From contig CM022666.1 of the NCBI GenBank assembly GCA_012295275.1, positions 6,139,519 to 6,203,518 of the forward strand: a stretch of DNA of 64,000 nucleotides, read 5' to 3'. This DNA comes from Chrysomallon squamiferum. Lineage: Eukaryota > Mollusca > Gastropoda > Neomphalida > Peltospiridae. Every line of letters begins with the position of its first letter. Within the stretch, counting starts at the first letter, position 1. The notes beneath the pieces were generated by a model that ran no database searches, was not told the origin of the DNA, and saw only the letters and a program-made list of their open reading frames with translations. Positions 43,860 through 60,089 of this stretch are shown here, piece after piece. Both the position numbers and the translations under genes were made by a program.

Positions 43860-44528
43860 CAAACATGTAGAACGTGATAATGTTAATACCAGTAGTAACA
43901 TGTAAGTAATCATATTAATAACATGTAGAAAGTAGCAATGTTAATATCAGTGTTAACATGTAGATAATCATGTTAATATCAGTAGTAACATGTTGTTAGT
44001 AATAATGTTAATAACAGTACTAATATGTAGAAAGTAGTAATGTTAATATCAGTAGTAACACGTAGATAATGTTGTTAATATCAGTAGTAGCATGTTGTTA
44101 GTAATAATGGTAATAACAGTACTAACATGATGAAAGTAATAATGTTAATAACAGTACTAACATGTAGCGCGTAGTAATGTTAATATCAGTAGTAACATGT
44201 TGTAAGTAATAATGTTAGTATCAGCAGTAACATGTAGAATGTAATAACGTGAATACTAATAGTATCAAGCAGTAAGTAAAAATGTTAATGCTACTAGTAA
44301 CATGTAGTAAATATAAATTGTACTTCCAGTAGTAACATGTAGAACGTAATAATGTTAATATCAGTAGTAACATGTTGTAAGTAATAATGTTAATAGCAGT
44401 AGTAACATGTAGAAAGTAATAATATGAATTCTAGTAGTAACATGTAGTAAATATAAATTGTTCTTCCACTAGGAACATGTAATAAGTAAGAATGCCAGTA
44501 GAAATAGAAAGATGCAGTAAGTAAGAAT
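43860..44528. repeat. 35-bp minisatellite array after copy E
   Basis: AATGTTAATATCAGTAGTAAC units. The array ends at 44530, where an inverted piece of the MAO 3' flank begins. Confidence 0.9.
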
Positions 44529-44529
44529 G

Positions 44530-45110
44530 TTAACAGTGTCTCAATAATAATAATTATAATGATGATAACAACAGCAAAGACGCCGATGACAACAGTAATA
44601 ATAACGATGATGTTGATGATAACAGTAACAACAACAACGACGACGACAACAGTATTTATAATTTCTGTTGGCAATTGGAAGGGTTAATTGTAAACTGTTC
44701 TTCTTCTACTACTACTTCTACTACTACTACCACTTCTACAATTCTGCTACCATTACTACCGCATCTATTGCTGCTGCTGCTTCTTCTGTTACTCTTGTAT
44801 TTCCAGTGCTACTACTACTACTACTAGTATTGCTACTACTACTGCTTCTGTACTGTTACTACGATTGTTACTTTTGCTGTTGAACATCCACCTGCACTTT
44901 TACTAGTAATGCTTCTTGAACTACTACTGATAGTGCTACTAGTGCTGCTACTACTTTTACTGATCCATTACTACTACTACAGCTCTTACTGACCTACTAA
45001 TACTAAGAATACTATCACTTATTACACTCTGTTTTTTTTTTCTTTGTTGTCTTTTTAACTTTATTTTTTTTTTGGTTGCGTTTCTTAAAACAGACATAAA
45101 GTAATACATT
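44530..45110. other. Inverted fragment of MAO 3' flank and trinucleotide repeats
   Basis: 44560-44700 is the reverse complement of the 7600-7760 region (ending GGAAGGGTTAATTGTAAA). It is followed by (TAC/TGC)n to 45000 and a T-rich run. This is the junction between the E and I duplication units. Confidence 0.7.
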
Positions 45111-46618
45111 ATATACATTATGTAAATTTTATTTCTAAGTTAAAGTGAATTTCATCTATGTAAGCGAAAATGTCCAGAGTGGGAACATGCACATTTCTTT
45201 TTCCACCAAATCCATCAGGATGGCGATATACACCTTTGATTATACAGCCAGAAAGGAGCGTAAGAAAGGAAATAGAAAATAAATTAGCACTGTTTTTGGA
45301 TTGGCTGAAGCATAGAGGTAAATTTCAGAACAAGAAAACATTGCGTAAAGAAATGTCAGGAAATCGCCAAATTAATAGTTTTCCATAACACCACCTGTAA
45401 TCTTCTTATCAGAATACTCAACAGACTTCGCTGAAATTGTTTATGTTCTAAACTTGTTTTTAGTTTTGTTTTCCTAACTAGATTCAGTAGTTGTCTATGA
45501 TACATTTGAAAAGTAGAGGCTGAATTCTCGAGCAAAGGCCCACAACTCGATACTATTTCGCTCGTATCGTCACGGAGTCTTCGCGCAATTTTTTACAAAC
45601 TGCTTCTTGCTGTGCAGTGTCTTGTTTCTGGACAGTTGTAGACGTTATTATGCCGGTTTTCTATGTAAATATGCCACATCCCAGATCGCCTCTTATTTGC
45701 ATCTTGAAGGATACCAGAACTAAAATAGTGATTATGACGGAGAGAAAATATCTTTTGGAGAGGCTGGACTCACACAGTCGTGCAGTATAACTGAAGTGTT
45801 CGGTGTTGGCTGTTTGACTGTGTTCGAACTTAATACTTTCCAAATATTGGACTGTGCAGGTCCCAACTTAGAATGCCGAGTTTGGCAAGTTCAACCTGTA
45901 AGTTACTTGTAAAGACAATAAGTCTTACCTTTGTAATACCTTATAGCTGCTCCGCCGGTCCATTTCTCACACTGATAATATGCGCATCTTTTTTTTTTCT
46001 TGCCTGATTTCTCCTAATATAAGGCAGTCATAAAACTTGTTCCAAGCACACACCATAGCTTCAGAAATTAAAAATAAATTTTTGTTTTAACAATCACACA
46101 TATGGTGATACACGATCGAAACAAGAATAAGAAAGAAAAAATAAGAGAAAAAGAAAACAAGAAAATAAATAAAGGTAGTAATAAATTAATCGAAATTTAT
46201 TTTTCAAATACAGCGGAAATATATAAAACAAGCAACTATAATAGCTATTATTATATCGAATTCATTATCACCATCGTCATAACTGTTATCATCATCATCA
46301 TTGCTATTGTTATTATCAACTTCGTCATCATTATCAGAATCACTGTTCTGATTATGAATATTATTATGTTATTGTTGTTGTTTCATTTACAATAAATACC
46401 ATATAGGGCTAAAATTATTTACGTGAACTCTGATCTTTTTCAATAACAAAGTCTATGACTACTGTTTCCTTCATCTGTCTTACAGTAGCAGTATATCTAA
46501 AGATTCCACACTTCGTGGGTGTATTCGTGTTTGTGGCTCCAACCCGAGTACCGTACATCTTCACATCTGTAAAAAAGAATTCTGTTTTTGTTTTTTATTG
46601 TACTCATGTGGCAGTTCA

Positions 46619-46623
<5 letters not shown>

Positions 46624-46712
<89 letters not shown>
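46624..46712. repeat. (AG)n microsatellite in intron 2 of copy I
   Basis: About 88 bp of AG, i.e. (CT)n on the coding strand, corresponding to the CT tract of copies E and F. Confidence 0.97.
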
Positions 46713-46715
<3 letters not shown>

Positions 46716-46945
46716 CTAACCCCTTTTTTATTGAGTTCTAATCCATTTTACTAGCTACTGAGATGTGTTGTTAACTGTCAAGCATTTAAATGATGTTGAA
46801 TAACAAATATAAACATGTTTCTGTTTTCTGAGCCACTGAGACTTGTCTTTGTCAATCATCAGATTATGATGACTCCTTGTTCCACAGTTCCTTCCGACTT
46901 ACCTTTTCATCTTTGCAAGAATTTTAACTCCAATTTAATACGAGT

Positions 46946-47262
46946 TACAGGTACCGGACCAATTATCCGGCGTCCGGAAATCCGGAAAGACCAGAAAACC
47001 GGAAGTGTTTTCCCGACGCTATGTTCTCACCCGACCGGAACTTCTCTTTCAAGCCGTGTGGCGTTCATTCACTCGCCGCATTGTTTACGTGTCGAGTAGC
47101 CATAGTTGTGTTTATCGATTTTCTTCATGTTTTCAATTATAAAAGATGTTTATGCCTAATTATTTTCTTATTTAGATGCCTTGGTAGCAGAAAACCGGAA
47201 AATCCTGAAATACGGAATGCCTCAGGCCACAAGGAGTCCGGATAATTGGTCCGGTACCTGTA
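46946..47262. mobile_element. MITE with 25-bp perfect terminal inverted repeats
   Basis: 317 bp bounded by TACAGGTACCGGACCAATTA (continuing TCCGG) and its exact reverse complement at 47238-47262. The interior has several CCGGAA motifs near each end and no coding sequence. In the other family copies the same site holds only a one-ended remnant of about 36 bp (GGTACCGGACATATCATCCG and similar), so the full element survives only in copy I. Confidence 0.85.
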
Positions 47263-47649
47263 TTTTTCAATCTTTTCTTAAGAATTTACTTAATATAGAA
47301 CATCTACAATAAAACAAAGAATTGCTTTTAACAACATGAATTACTTACATGAAGTTCCTTGATCGATTTTGAAACCACCCTCAACGCATTTAAGTGTCGT
47401 GTAACCGTGATATAAGAACTGATGGATGTTTTCTCCTACTTTTACTTTACCCCACTTTGTCTCACACTGTTTAGTTGATGTCTTGTATACACCTGAAAAC
47501 GCTAAAAAATACATATATTTCTTTGATCTACGTGTCAGACTTTGCGTGTATCTGTTTAACTCTTTCTTGTAAATCTGCCAATCCGTGAACTTAGTAAACT
47601 GAATGTCTGTAGTCTATTTCTGTATAAAACATTTGACTTGCTATTTGAT

Positions 47650-47670
47650 ATTATTTTTATTATTATTATT

Positions 47671-47715
<45 letters not shown>

Positions 47716-47738
47716 ATCACCATCATCATTATTATTTT

Positions 47739-47770
<32 letters not shown>

Positions 47771-47775
47771 TTGTT
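47650..47775. repeat. (ATC)n/(ATT)n repeats in intron 1 of copy I
   Basis: ATC triplets with AGC interruptions followed by ATT and TTTA runs. Confidence 0.92.
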
Positions 47776-48066
47776 TTTTCTTTATTATTTTCTTTGCAAT
47801 ATCCGATAAAGATATTATTTAAATGTGACATAAACTGAAAGTGATGTTAAGAATAGAACACATTCCGTAACGAAAATCATGACGTACTTTCCTTATGTGA
47901 ATCGTATACAACTCCTTTTGATAGCACGTGTTGGAACGACATAACCATAATCAGAAGGAAAATTACTGCTGACATGTTGAACTGTTGACTATAAATATTT
48001 GTAATCGACAAGATTAAGTGAAAATATTAATACCAGAAGTAACCTATAGTAAATCAAATATAAATA

Positions 48067-48618
48067 CAGTGGTCCCCTGACTTACGAGTTTAAGTTGTTC
48101 CGTGACCGAGCTCGCATCTCAATTTGACAGTATATCAAATGAATTGTCCCAAGTGAAATTAACTGAAATACGATTAATCCGATCCAGTCCCCCCCAAAAC
48201 CACTTTTTTTTCCTTTCTTATGTAATGTGCTTTCAAATAATAAATATGTATTTATCAACTACAAATATAAAGCAGCCATATGGACTACATGCACACCTCG
48301 CTCATGTTTTTCTACGAATTCGAGCTTTAATTAAATGGAAATATTCCGTTTCTTCTTCTCAGCACTGTCCTTTTCACTCAGGATCCATGGCCAGAAATTT
48401 GGCAAAATACTGCACAAAACGCGAGCACAAAACAACAGAGATCCTTCCGCGACGAGGTAACCACGGAAAGTAAACGAGTGAGACGCGGGATTCTGGCCAA
48501 CTAGCAGCGGCGTAACTGAAGCACGCTTGTAACTCGGATTTTGGCTCGCAACTCAAAGCGGCTGTTCGTAACTAATAAAACTGATAAGTTGGGGCACTCG
48601 TAAATAGAGGTACCATTG
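48067..48618 (-). mobile_element. Tigger-like remnant upstream of copy I
   Basis: Both terminal repeats remain (CAGTGGTCCCCTGACTTACG at the left, TACCATTG at the right, beside TA). More diverged than the other copies, with the DNA-binding segment largely deleted. Confidence 0.78.
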
Positions 48619-48619
48619 C

Positions 48620-49070
48620 ATCAGTATTTGCATAAGCAAAACTATGAATACTAATAATAACATGGAGTAACTAAGACTGTTAATAGCAGTAGTAAAAATG
48701 GTAATGTTAGTATTAACCTGCAGTGAATCAAAATATAAATTTCAGTATTAATTTATCGTAAGTGAAAATATTGGTACTAGTAGTAACATATAGTAAAAAT
48801 GTTAGTACTAGTTGTAACATTAAAATATAAATAAAGGTGGTGACATATGGTGTGTAAAAATGTTCATACCAGCAGCAGCACGAAGTAAGTAAAATTCTTA
48901 GTACTAGTACTAGTAGTAACAAGAAGGAGGTAGAGTTATTAGTAGTCGTATAAAATGCAGTGAGTAGAACGTTAATAGTATTTGCAACGTTACAATGTGA
49001 AATGTTAATTCAACTGGTAAGAAGTGAGTAGTATAAAATATCTTACATTAATTATATTCTCAAAAACAAT
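48620..49070. repeat. Minisatellite-related repeats
   Basis: Degenerate TAGTAACATATAGTAAAAATG units, counterpart of 13530-14050. Much of it recurs at 49790-50190. Confidence 0.7.
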
Positions 49071-49529
49071 CAGAGTATTATACTTTACCACGTATGTTGT
49101 AGTATCTTTCCAGCAACAAAACTACTCTGTTAATACAGCGTTAATAAATATAAGTACTGGATGTTATGAATATATATAAATTTAAATTGATGTATAAAAT
49201 ATTTTACAGTAGTTCTATTCTGACAAGTATTAGAATATGACATTTCACGAGGTATGCAGTGATATATGTCTTTCCAAGTGATATATGTATCACTCGTGTT
49301 CTTTAAAAATAAATGGTACAGTTTTATTAATCTTTGCATAATTCATTGACTATAAAGCAGAATAACGAGTTTAAATATCACACATTATGAAAATAAAGAT
49401 CAAATTTTATAATATGATACATAAAAATTGCATTTGATGTGTGCTTAAATGCGTACATACATATGTATGATTCTGTATATGTTATGCATCTATCTCTGTC
49501 TCTGTGGGTGTGTCTGTGTGCGCGAGCGA

Positions 49530-49780
49530 TCATTTTTTTCTTTGTTATGTAATGTGCTTTTAAATAATAAATACGTATTTATAAACTACAAATATAAAGT
49601 AGCCAAATCGACTACATGCACACCTCGCTCATGTTTTTCTATGAATTCGAGCTTTAATTAAATTGAAATATTCCGTTTCTTCTTCTCAGCACTGTCCTTT
49701 TTCACTCAGGATCCATGGCCCGACGAGGTAACCACGTTAAGTAAACGAGTGAGACGCGGGATTCCGGCCAACTAGCGGAA
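49530..49780 (-). mobile_element. Partial Tigger-like remnant
   Basis: Middle part of the element (GACTACATGCACACCTCGCT, GGATCCATGG, GAGACGCGGGATTCCGGCCA) without terminal repeats. A second, shorter copy beside the one at 48067. Confidence 0.75.
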
Positions 49781-49789
49781 CATGTGGTA

Positions 49790-50190
49790 ACATGTGGTAA
49801 GTAAAAATGTTAGTACTAGTAATAATATCTAGTAAAAGTGTTCTTAGTAATATAAATTAAATTTATGAGTAAATATATATGTCGAAGGTAATAATGTTAA
49901 TATTAGTAGTAACATGTAGTAAGTAAAAATGTTAGTACTAGTAGTAACATATAGCAAAAATGTTAGTACTAGTTGTAACATTAAAATATAAATAAAAGTG
50001 GTGACATATTGTGTGTAAAAATGTTCATACCAGTAGCAGCACGAAGCAAGTAAAATTCTTAGTACTAGCACTAGTAGTAACAAGAAGGAGGTAGAGTTAT
50101 CAGTAGTCGTATAAAATGTAGTGAGTAGAACGTTAATAGTATTTGCAACGTTACAATGTGAAATGTTAATTCAAGTCGTATGAAATGTTA
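49790..50190. repeat. Second block of minisatellite-related repeats
   Basis: Closely repeats 48760-49015 including AAGAAGGAGGTAGAGTTAT, indicating a local tandem duplication of about 1.1 kb. Confidence 0.75.
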
Positions 50191-50489
50191 ATTCATTGAA
50201 TATAAAATTAGAATAACGAGTTTAAATATCACACATTATGAAAATAAATATCTAATTTTATAATGTGATATATAAAAATTGCACTTGATGTGCGCTTAAA
50301 TGCGTATATACATATATATGATTCTGCATATGTTATGCATGTATCTCTCTCTCTGTGGATGTGCCTGTGTGCGCGAGCAATCACTAATGTACAAGTTCCA
50401 GCTTTGCTTCAGTTTCTGGGTTTAACAATAAAGAATGATTACAAATTTTAATTGGGACCATTTTATCCAAGCAACATTCTGAAGACATA

Positions 50490-50751
50490 CATTTGTCTCA
50501 GAAAGTGACCAATTCCGTTAGCAGAAATATCAAATACTATTACCACTCTTCTTTTTCTGCTACTACTACTACTACTACTACTATCACTACTACTGCTGCT
50601 ACTACTAGTCTTATTATTACAATTACTACTACTGCATTTGTCGTTCTAATACTAGTACCACCATCAATGCTCTACTGCTACTACTGTAAAGTCTACTACT
50701 AGCAGTGGACTGCTAAAATAGCTGCTACTGCTACGTCTGCTGCCGGTACTG

Positions 50752-50816
<65 letters not shown>

Positions 50817-50855
50817 TTACTACTACTACTATCAATGCTACTACTACTACTACTG

Positions 50856-50896
<41 letters not shown>

Positions 50897-51480
50897 TTAC
50901 TATTACTACTACTACTATTACTATTACTACTACTACTACTATTACTACGATTCCTCTATTACTATCTGCCTGCTATTTCAGCTAATGATGCTAAAGTAAA
51001 AGTACAAGTACTATTAAGGCTACTATTTCTGCTACAACAGTGGTTACACTGCTAGTACTGCAGAATTACTACAACAGATCAGCGCTTATTACTACCAGTG
51101 GTATTACAGTTCTGTTACTGCTGCAATTACTATTTCTATACCTTCAAATACTTGTAGTACTACATAATATTTTTACTAATCCAGCTGTACGTCTATGCTA
51201 CTAGTGTTCCACAACCACTAATCTTCTACTACTACTTATTTATGCACACTACTATTATATTAGTATAACTACTCTACTGCTGCTACTCCTACAACTAACA
51301 TTCCTAGAATTTGATTATCTGTTTTTTCAGTTGTAGGGTTCCTAGAATTCGCTGCTGCTTCTATTAGCGTGCTACTACTGCTACTAGAACTACTATTATT
51401 ATCGTTAATACAAATACTACAGCGGTTGTTGCTGCATTATTTATGGTGCTGACACTACAGCTTTGCCGCTGCTACCTTAG
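50490..51480. repeat. Palindrome centre between I and F: (TAC)n arrays
   Basis: TAC triplet arrays at about 50560-50600 and 50745-50945 within the same flanking blocks as the other two centres (TGCCGGTACTGTACTAC, CCTGCTATTTCAGCTAATGA). No gene seen. Confidence 0.85.
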
Positions 51481-51939
51481 TCATCACACACGCACAGACA
51501 CCCACGCACACACAGATACATTCACAGTTTATCTATCATCATAAAATGCAATAATGACAGAAATTTCATGTTTATTGTCATAATATGTAAAACTTAAACT
51601 CGTTATACTGTTTTATAATCAATGAATCATACACAGATAAATAAAACTGTACCATTTATTTTTGAAGAATATGTTTGATATCATTTCGAAAGATTTTACA
51701 GCACTACTCGTAAAGTTTTATATTACTTGTGAGAATAGAACTGATGTGAAATATTTTATACCTTAATTTAAATTTCTATCCATTCATAACATCGAGTACT
51801 TATATTTATTAACGCTGTATTAACAGAGTAGTTTTGTTGCTTGAAAGATACTACAACATACGTGGTAAAGTATAATACTCTGATAGATTTGGTAACAGAA
51901 TTAATGTAAGATGTTTTATACTACTCACTTCTTACCAGT

Positions 51940-52440
51940 TGAATTAACATTTCACATTGTAACGTTTGAAATACTATTAACGTTTTACTCACTACATTTT
52001 ATACGACTATTAAAAACTCATTATTGTTACTACTATTACTAGTAATAAGAATTTTGATCTACTTCGTGTTGCTGCTGGTATGAACATTTTTACACACGAT
52101 ATGTCACCACCTTTATTTACATTTTAATGTTACAACTAGTATTAACATTTTTACTATATGTTAATAGTAGTACTAATTTATTTACTAACTACATGTTACT
52201 AGTAATATTAACATTTTTACCTACGACATATCTGATATTTACTTGTAAATTTACAACTTGTTATTGATAGTACTAATATTTTTCCTTACGATATATTAAT
52301 ACTGAAAAATATCTTTTAATTTACTGCAGGTTAGTATTTTTAAAATTACCATTTTTACTAAAAGTTACTACTGGTAATAACAGTTTTAGTTACTCCATTT
52401 TATCATTAGTATTAACATTTTTACTTAAGACATATAAATA
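51940..52440. repeat. Minisatellite-related repeats before the F-arm Tigger element
   Basis: Near copy of 39440-39960, about 12.5 kb away. Confidence 0.75.
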
Positions 52441-52446
52441 CTGATA

Positions 52447-53088
52447 CAGTGGTACCTCGAATTACGAGTGTATCAACTTACGAGTTTTTCGAGTTACCAG
52501 CAGCTGCCCGGTCGATTTTTTGCTTTGAGTTTCGAGGCAGAATCCGAGTTCCGAGCGAGCTTCAGTTACGTCGGCGGTAGTTGGCCAGAATACCCCGTCT
52601 CATTCGTTTACTTCACGTGGTTTCCTCGCCGCGGAAGCATCTCTGTTGTGTTGTTTTGTTCAGTATTTTGCTAATTTCTTTGTTTCTGTGGATCCATGGA
52701 TCCTAGAAGAAGAAGCGGATGATTTCTATTTGAGTTAAACTCCAACTCAAAGGAAAACTTTAGTAGTTCTTCGATATCAGTACCACGTTAGTTCGTCCAA
52801 GGATCAAGGATCAGGAGTCGATAAAGGCTATAACTCCAGCCAAAGGGGTGATAATAATTTGTGTCATCTCCAAGATAAATATACTTTAGAAAACCAATTT
52901 GTTTCTCTTCCATCTCTTTCATTTTAACAATATTTGTTATTTATAAAAATATGATTAGTTTTGGGGGGGCTGGAACGGATTGATGGTGTATCAATTAATT
53001 TCTCGGGAAAATTGATTTGATATGTTAGCAAATTGAGATACGAACTCGGTCACGGAACGAATTAAACTCGTAAGTCAAGATACAACTT
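52447..53088 (+). mobile_element. Tigger-like remnant in F arm
   Basis: Starts CAGTGGTACCTCGAATTACG after TA. It keeps GATCCTAGAAGAAGAAGCGG and ATAACTCCAGCCAAAGGGGT but lacks most of the DNA-binding segment, with a different internal deletion from the E copy. Confidence 0.8.
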
Positions 53089-53540
53089 ATATATATTTTA
53101 TTTACCATAGGTTACTAGTGGTGATGTAATTTTCACTTGCTATATGTGCTAACATTTGCTATATATATTAACATTTTTTACGTCACTATATCTTACTACT
53201 GGTGTTAACATTTTTCTAAATGCATATTATAACTAGTCTCAACGTTTTTTCTTACTAGATTCTGCTAGTGGTATTAAAAGTATTACTTACTTCATATCAC
53301 TAGCCGTATTGGCATTGTTACTTACTACACTACTACTCGTGTTAACATTTTTACTTCTTTCTATGTCTGTTAATATTTTTGCTTACTCTATTTTATTACT
53401 TGTGTTAACGTTTTAATACAAATAAACAAATTGTTATTCGTTACATGCTAATATTTACTTAGTTTGTTTTCATGTTTGTTACTATGTCGACTCTATTCTT
53501 AAGCTTGTCGGTTACAGATATTGATAGTCAACAGTTCAAC

Positions 53541-56072
<2,532 letters not shown>

Positions 56073-56589
56073 AATTCACTGTAACTGAGAAATAAAGTTT
56101 TAGTGATGTATATAATCCATTACTTTATGTTTTTAAAAAAGAATTTTTTCCCTGTCGAAAGCGGAGTATAATAAGTGATAGTATTCTTAGTATTAGTAGC
56201 AGTAGTAAACGTAGTAGTTAAAAAAGAACAGAAATAGAAATAAAGCAGTAATAGTATCACTAGTAATCCAGCAACATCCGCTGAAGTATTAATGATAATA
56301 ACAGTAGGGAAAGTTTTACACATACTGAACCTGTACCTCTACTGAACCTCTGGCATGTTTCAGCCTTTGACTGTTTCAACCGTGTTTTGCCACTACTGTG
56401 TGATTACTCGGTCTACATTGTGCATTTTGTGATATTAAAGAAAGGAAACAGAAAATCAGCTAGGAATATTCTAAATGCTTCAAGTGAAATAAGTTTGTTG
56501 AAGAATGTAGGTAAATTTGAAAATAAGAAAACACTCCGTATAGAAATGTCTGGAAATATAATATTGTTAACAAGAGTACAAACATGTAG

Positions 56590-57410
56590 AACGTGATAAT
56601 GTTAATACCAGTAGTAACATGTAAGTAATCATATTAATAACATGTAGAAAGTAGCAATGTTAATATCAGTAGTAACATGTAGTAATAATGTTAATAACAG
56701 TACTAATATGTAGAAAGTAGTAATGTTAATATGAGTAGTAACATGTAGATAATGTTGTTAATATTAGTAGTAACATGTTGTTAGTAATAATGGTAATAAC
56801 AGTACTAACATGATGAAAGTAATAATGTTAATAACAGTAGTAACATGTTGTAAATAATAATGTTAATATCAGTAGTAACATGTTGTAAATAATAATGTTA
56901 ATATCAGTAGTAACATGTAAATAATAATGTTAATATCAGTAGTAACATGTTGTAAGTAATAATGTTAGTATCAGCAGTAACATGTAGAATGTAATAACGT
57001 GAATACTGATAGTATCAAGCAGTAAGTAAAAATGTTAATGCTACTAGTAACATGTAGTAAATATAAATTGTACTTCCAGTAGTAACATGTAGAACGTAAT
57101 AATGTTAATAACAGTAGTAACATGTTGTAAGTAATAATGTTAATAGCAGTAGTAACATGTAGAAAGTAATAATGTGAATGCTAGTAGTAACGTGTAGTAA
57201 ATATAAATTGTACTTCCAGTAGCAACATGTAATAAGTAAGAATGCCAGTAGAAATAGAAAGATGTAGTATGAAAAAATGTTAACAGCGGTAACATTGAGG
57301 AAAAATGCAGAGGACAGCAGTAATATGGAACAAGAAAAAATTAAAACGTGTTAGTACCACTATTAATATATAGTAAGGAAAATGTTAATATTAGTTGAAA
57401 CATCTACAAG
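56590..57410. repeat. 35-bp minisatellite array after copy F
   Basis: Near-identical to 23345-24180 with a few unit losses. Confidence 0.9.
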
Positions 57411-57666
57411 TTAATACTTTAAATTAAAATTTAATTTTTTATTTTTATTTTGTTAAAATTCTTGCAAAGATGAAGAGGTAACTCGGAAGGAACTGTGGAA
57501 CAAAGTGTCAGCATAATCTGATGATTGACAAAAATAAGTCTCAGTGGCTCAGAAAACAGAAACATGTTTATATTTGTTATTCAACATCATTTAAATGCTT
57601 GACAGTTAACAACACATCTCAGTAGCTAGTAAAATGGATTAGAACTCAATAAAAAATGGGATAGTA

Positions 57667-57819
<153 letters not shown>

Positions 57820-57856
57820 TGAACTGCCACAGTGAGTACAATAGTCACTGCTTTAG

Positions 57857-58505
57857 TCCTGCTTTGCCTCAAAATGCAAATAAGAGACGATCTCGGATGT
57901 GGCATATTTACATTGAAAACCGGTATCATAACGTCTACAACTGTCCAGAAACAAGACACTGCACAGCAAGAAGCAGTTTGTAAGAATAGCGCGAAGATTC
58001 CGTGACGATACGAGCGAAATAATATCAATTTGTGGGCCTTTGCACGTTTCGAAGGGCCGAACTGAAGAATTCAACCTGTACTTTTCAAACGTGTCGTAGA
58101 CAACTACTCACGCTAGTCAAGAAAACAAAACTGTAAAAAAACAAGTTTAGAACATAAACAATATCAGCGAAGTGTGTTGAGTATTCTGACATGAAGATTA
58201 CAGGTGGTATTATGGAACAAATTAATTTGAAGATTTCCAGACAAACTTTACTGAATATTTTCTTGTTCTGAAATTTACCTATATGCTTCAGCCAATTCTC
58301 GTATTTCACATAAAACATTAAAAACATTGCTAATTTGTTTTCTATTTCCTTTCTTACGTTCGTTTCAGGCTGTATAGTCGATGGTGTATGTCGCCCTCCT
58401 CGGTACAAAAAGCATATCGGCTGGTTTTGGTGGGAAAAGGTATGTCTGTGTTCCGGCAATGGTATTTACAGTTGTTTCCGCTCGTTTGGATTATATTCAC
58501 TGTAA
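57857..58505 (+). pseudogene. Secreted 12-Cys family, copy H: 3' fragment (duplicate of G)
   Basis: The candidate cassette exon 57857-57979 (123 nt, phase 1-1, GTAAGA donor) and exon 5 58369-58505 (137 nt, ending at TAA) are almost identical to copy G. HIGWF replaces HTGWF. As in G, exons 3 and 4 are deleted and no signal-peptide exon is nearby. Confidence 0.6.
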
Positions 58506-58609
58506 CTGAGAAATATAATTTTAGTGATGAATATAATCTATTACTTTATGTCTTTAAAAAAGAAGCACCAAAAAAACAGAGTGTAATGAGTTATAGTATT
58601 CATAGTATT

Positions 58610-58910
58610 AGTAGGTCAGTAAAAGCAGTAGTAGTAGTAGTGGATCAGTGAAAATAAAAGTAGTAGCAGCACTAGTAGCACTATCAGTAGTAGTACAAGA
58701 AGCATTTCTAGTAAAAGATATTCAAGAGCAACAGTAACAGTATTAGTAGCAGTACAATAGCAGTAGTAGTAGCAGTAATAGTAACAGTGGAAATACACGA
58801 GTAAGAGAAGAAGCAGCAGTAGCAACAGACGCGGTAGTAATGGTAGCAGAATTGTAGCAGTGGTAGTAGTAGTAGAAGTAGTAGTAGAAGAAGAGCAACA
58901 AAAATAAAGG
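58610..58910. repeat. (TAG/CAG)n tract after copy H
   Basis: Duplicate of 25310-25640 with a small deletion near 58780. Confidence 0.85.
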
Positions 58911-58959
58911 TAAAGCAGCAATAGTATCACTAGTAATGCAGCAACATCCGCTGAAGTAT

Positions 58960-59594
58960 TAATGATAATAACAGTAGGAGAAGTGTACACATATTGAACC
59001 TGTACCTCTACTGAACCTCTGGCACTTCTCAGCCTCTGGTTGTTTGAATCGTGTTTTGCCACTACTGTGTGATACCTCGGTCTACATTGTGCATTTTGTG
59101 ATATTAAAGATAGCGGAAGGTCAACCAAGGCGAAAAAAGATGAAAAATCTTATTTCGCCCATGTCGGTGTAACTGTTTGCTATTTTTGACGGTGTGTAGA
59201 ACTGTTGTGCATGTAGGTGCATGTGTAGGATATTACATAATTGTCGGTTAGGACATAGCGGTTGCATATGAAGATCGAAACTGTTGAATTTCACACCTCC
59301 TTTCGAAAAATTATAAGCGGGAATTTTTACATGTAATGCACTATACTGATCCACCACACCTGGTGCGTTTTCAGACTGAAAATTTCTAATAAAGGGACGC
59401 AACCGTCTTGGGTTCGACCTGAAGAACATTTCACCCATTTGTTTGTTAATACTTCATAATGTTTGTGACAAGCTACGTAAATATGTGGGTGAGAGTGTAC
59501 AGATATGAACAGACATGTTTTGTCCGGTTCCCGTATCAGTTATTTGTTTGCAAATAAACGCGCATTTTCGTTTGGGTTTTTTGTTGTTGTTTTA

Positions 59595-59653
<59 letters not shown>

Positions 59654-60080
59654 ATTATTATAATTATTATTATTATTATTTTATTTTTATTTTATTTTAT
59701 ATATAAGTATGGGATCCTGTTCATTCGAATATAACTATTTTATTAAAGAAAGTTGTCGACTGTTATTCTAACCTAAAATTTTAATCATTATGTTATATGT
59801 ATATATTAATAACAAAATAAATGCAGACACATTTATAATCTTGAATAGGTAGAACGCTGTTAAAATAATTTTTTGCTAAATGTACATCTTTGTTGTGTGT
59901 ATGCGTGTGTGTATGGGTTTCATTTTGTAAATACGTATTTGTCTTGGATTATGATTTGTATATGTGTCTGTATCTCTTTTACTCATTTCTTTCTATCTGT
60001 CTGTCTTTCAAAATGTACACCAAAGTAAGTTATTAAGTCTGTTACAATTTACACTGTATAGAAGACTTGTCATGTTTCCG
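58960..60080. other. Intergenic flank with MAO 3' UTR duplicate
   Basis: Counterpart of 25700-26780, including the GGGACGCAACCG block at about 59395 and the (ATT)n run at 59597-59690. No exon supported. Confidence 0.65.
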
Positions 60081-60089
60081 ATCCAGAAA

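Larger units (their letters stand above)
45147..47975 (-). pseudogene. Secreted 12-Cys family, copy I: exons 1-3 intact, exons 4-5 degraded
   Basis: Minus-strand exons 47975-47888, 47492-47349 and 46566-46423 are open and correctly bordered: MSAVIFLLIMVMSFQHVLSK; VYKTSTKQCETKWGKVKVGE; VKMYGTRVGATNTNTPTKCG. Exon 4 (46058-45929) has a 10-A run that shifts the frame and leads to a stop; downstream YYQCEKWTGG is still recognisable in the other frame. Exon 5 (from 45248) has TG in place of the AG acceptor, a Cys changed to Tyr (GVYRHP) and a deletion through the WFWWEKKC region. It diverges from copy F. An (AG)n tract and a MITE lie in intron 2. Confidence 0.75.

Noticed and set aside
59121-59438. 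105-codon minus-strand frame over duplicated MAO 3' flank
   Set aside because: The homologous place at 25840-26160 has a one-base difference that breaks it, and it overlaps duplicated UTR sequence.
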